From NCBI RefSeq assembly GCF_004114975.1, contig NZ_CP030051.1, positions 5,952,001 through 6,016,000 of the forward strand: a stretch of DNA of 64,000 nt, given 5' to 3'. The notes under the pieces were generated by a model, which saw nothing but the letters and a program-made list of their open reading frames with translations, was not told the origin of the DNA and searched no databases. Below are positions 63,920-64,000 of this stretch, in pieces. Numbering within the stretch: the stretch's first letter is position 1; every line of letters begins with the position of its first letter. The position numbers and the translations under genes are program-made. This DNA is from Bradyrhizobium guangdongense. GTDB taxonomy: Bacteria > Pseudomonadota > Alphaproteobacteria > Rhizobiales > Xanthobacteraceae.

Positions 63920-64000
63920 TCAAGTCGCAGGCACGGCGCCGGCGGGCGATGCCTCCTCGAAATCCGGGATCGACTCGATCCGGCCGAGCACCACGACATA
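63920..64000 (-). CDS. C-terminal fragment of an unidentified protein
   Basis: The last 26 residues, YVVVLGRIESIPDFEEASPAG and AVPAT, run off the window edge. It is the gene just upstream of the D-aminoacylase (9-base gap), so it is probably a co-transcribed partner. Too short to identify. Confidence 0.6.
   Translation of the reverse strand, partial: YVVVLGRIESIPDFEEASPAGAVPAT

Overview
The window is GC-rich chromosomal DNA from an alphaproteobacterium, most likely Bradyrhizobium or a close relative. Pointers are the cytochrome bc1 operon with cytochrome b and c1 encoded as one polyprotein (fbcF-fbcH), a CcrM-type GANTC methylase, a fused trpE(G) behind a Trp-Trp leader peptide, a bacteriophytochrome/heme oxygenase pair, FixK/FNR-type boxes, and decayed intergenic repeats of the kind common in Bradyrhizobium. 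No tRNA, rRNA, CRISPR array, prophage or intact insertion sequence was seen. Most of the window reads as core chromosome; roughly 35-48 kb is a looser accessory region with catabolic genes, small orphans and remnants.

Layout. 0-10 kb: start of a probable zinc metallopeptidase, ccrM, a GST, a chemotaxis receptor, bphO-bphP (heme oxygenase plus phytochrome HWE kinase with receiver), a DUF1127 remnant, and a divergent SnoaL-like/LysR pair. 10-24 kb: GST, flavin monooxygenase, thioesterase, mutY, DciA-like protein, DsbA-like protein, smc, Rsm22-like methyltransferase, LemA plus M48 protease, two tandem P-loop ATPases and a GIY-YIG protein. 24-35 kb: trpL-trpE(G)-apt, a DUF4375 protein, dienelactone hydrolase, fbcF-fbcH, then a trmL-queE-queD-hemF-HAD operon.

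35-48 kb: a MarR-controlled VOC/flavin hydroxylase/DUF2783 operon, an Omp25-like porin, small hypothetical proteins, hpaD, a frameshifted DUF3750 gene, YodC-like and GFA proteins, a TauD-type dioxygenase, a flavin monooxygenase fused to cytochrome b5, and a WYL regulator with a VOC partner. 48-64 kb: a tightly overlapping operon (DUF1285, NudL, DUF6111, CCA transferase, TauE), a MoxR-DUF58-DUF4159-membrane protein operon, a Zur-box-controlled DUF2946/TonB receptor pair, and a D-aminoacylase/RidA operon that runs off the end.

The best leads are regulatory and architectural: (1) the flavin monooxygenase-cytochrome b5 fusion; (2) two near-identical operators, TGCTGACAG-N3-CTG(T/G)CAGCA, in front of the WYL regulator and the VOC gene after it; (3) a near-ideal Zur palindrome before DUF2946 and a TonB receptor; (4) a perfect FixK/FNR box stacked on a MarR-type palindrome before an aromatic hydroxylase operon, and a second FixK-like box before hpaD; (5) a probably leaderless trpL; (6) two GANTC sites abutting the ccrM start. 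All functions are read from sequence motifs and family knowledge; nothing was searched against a database.
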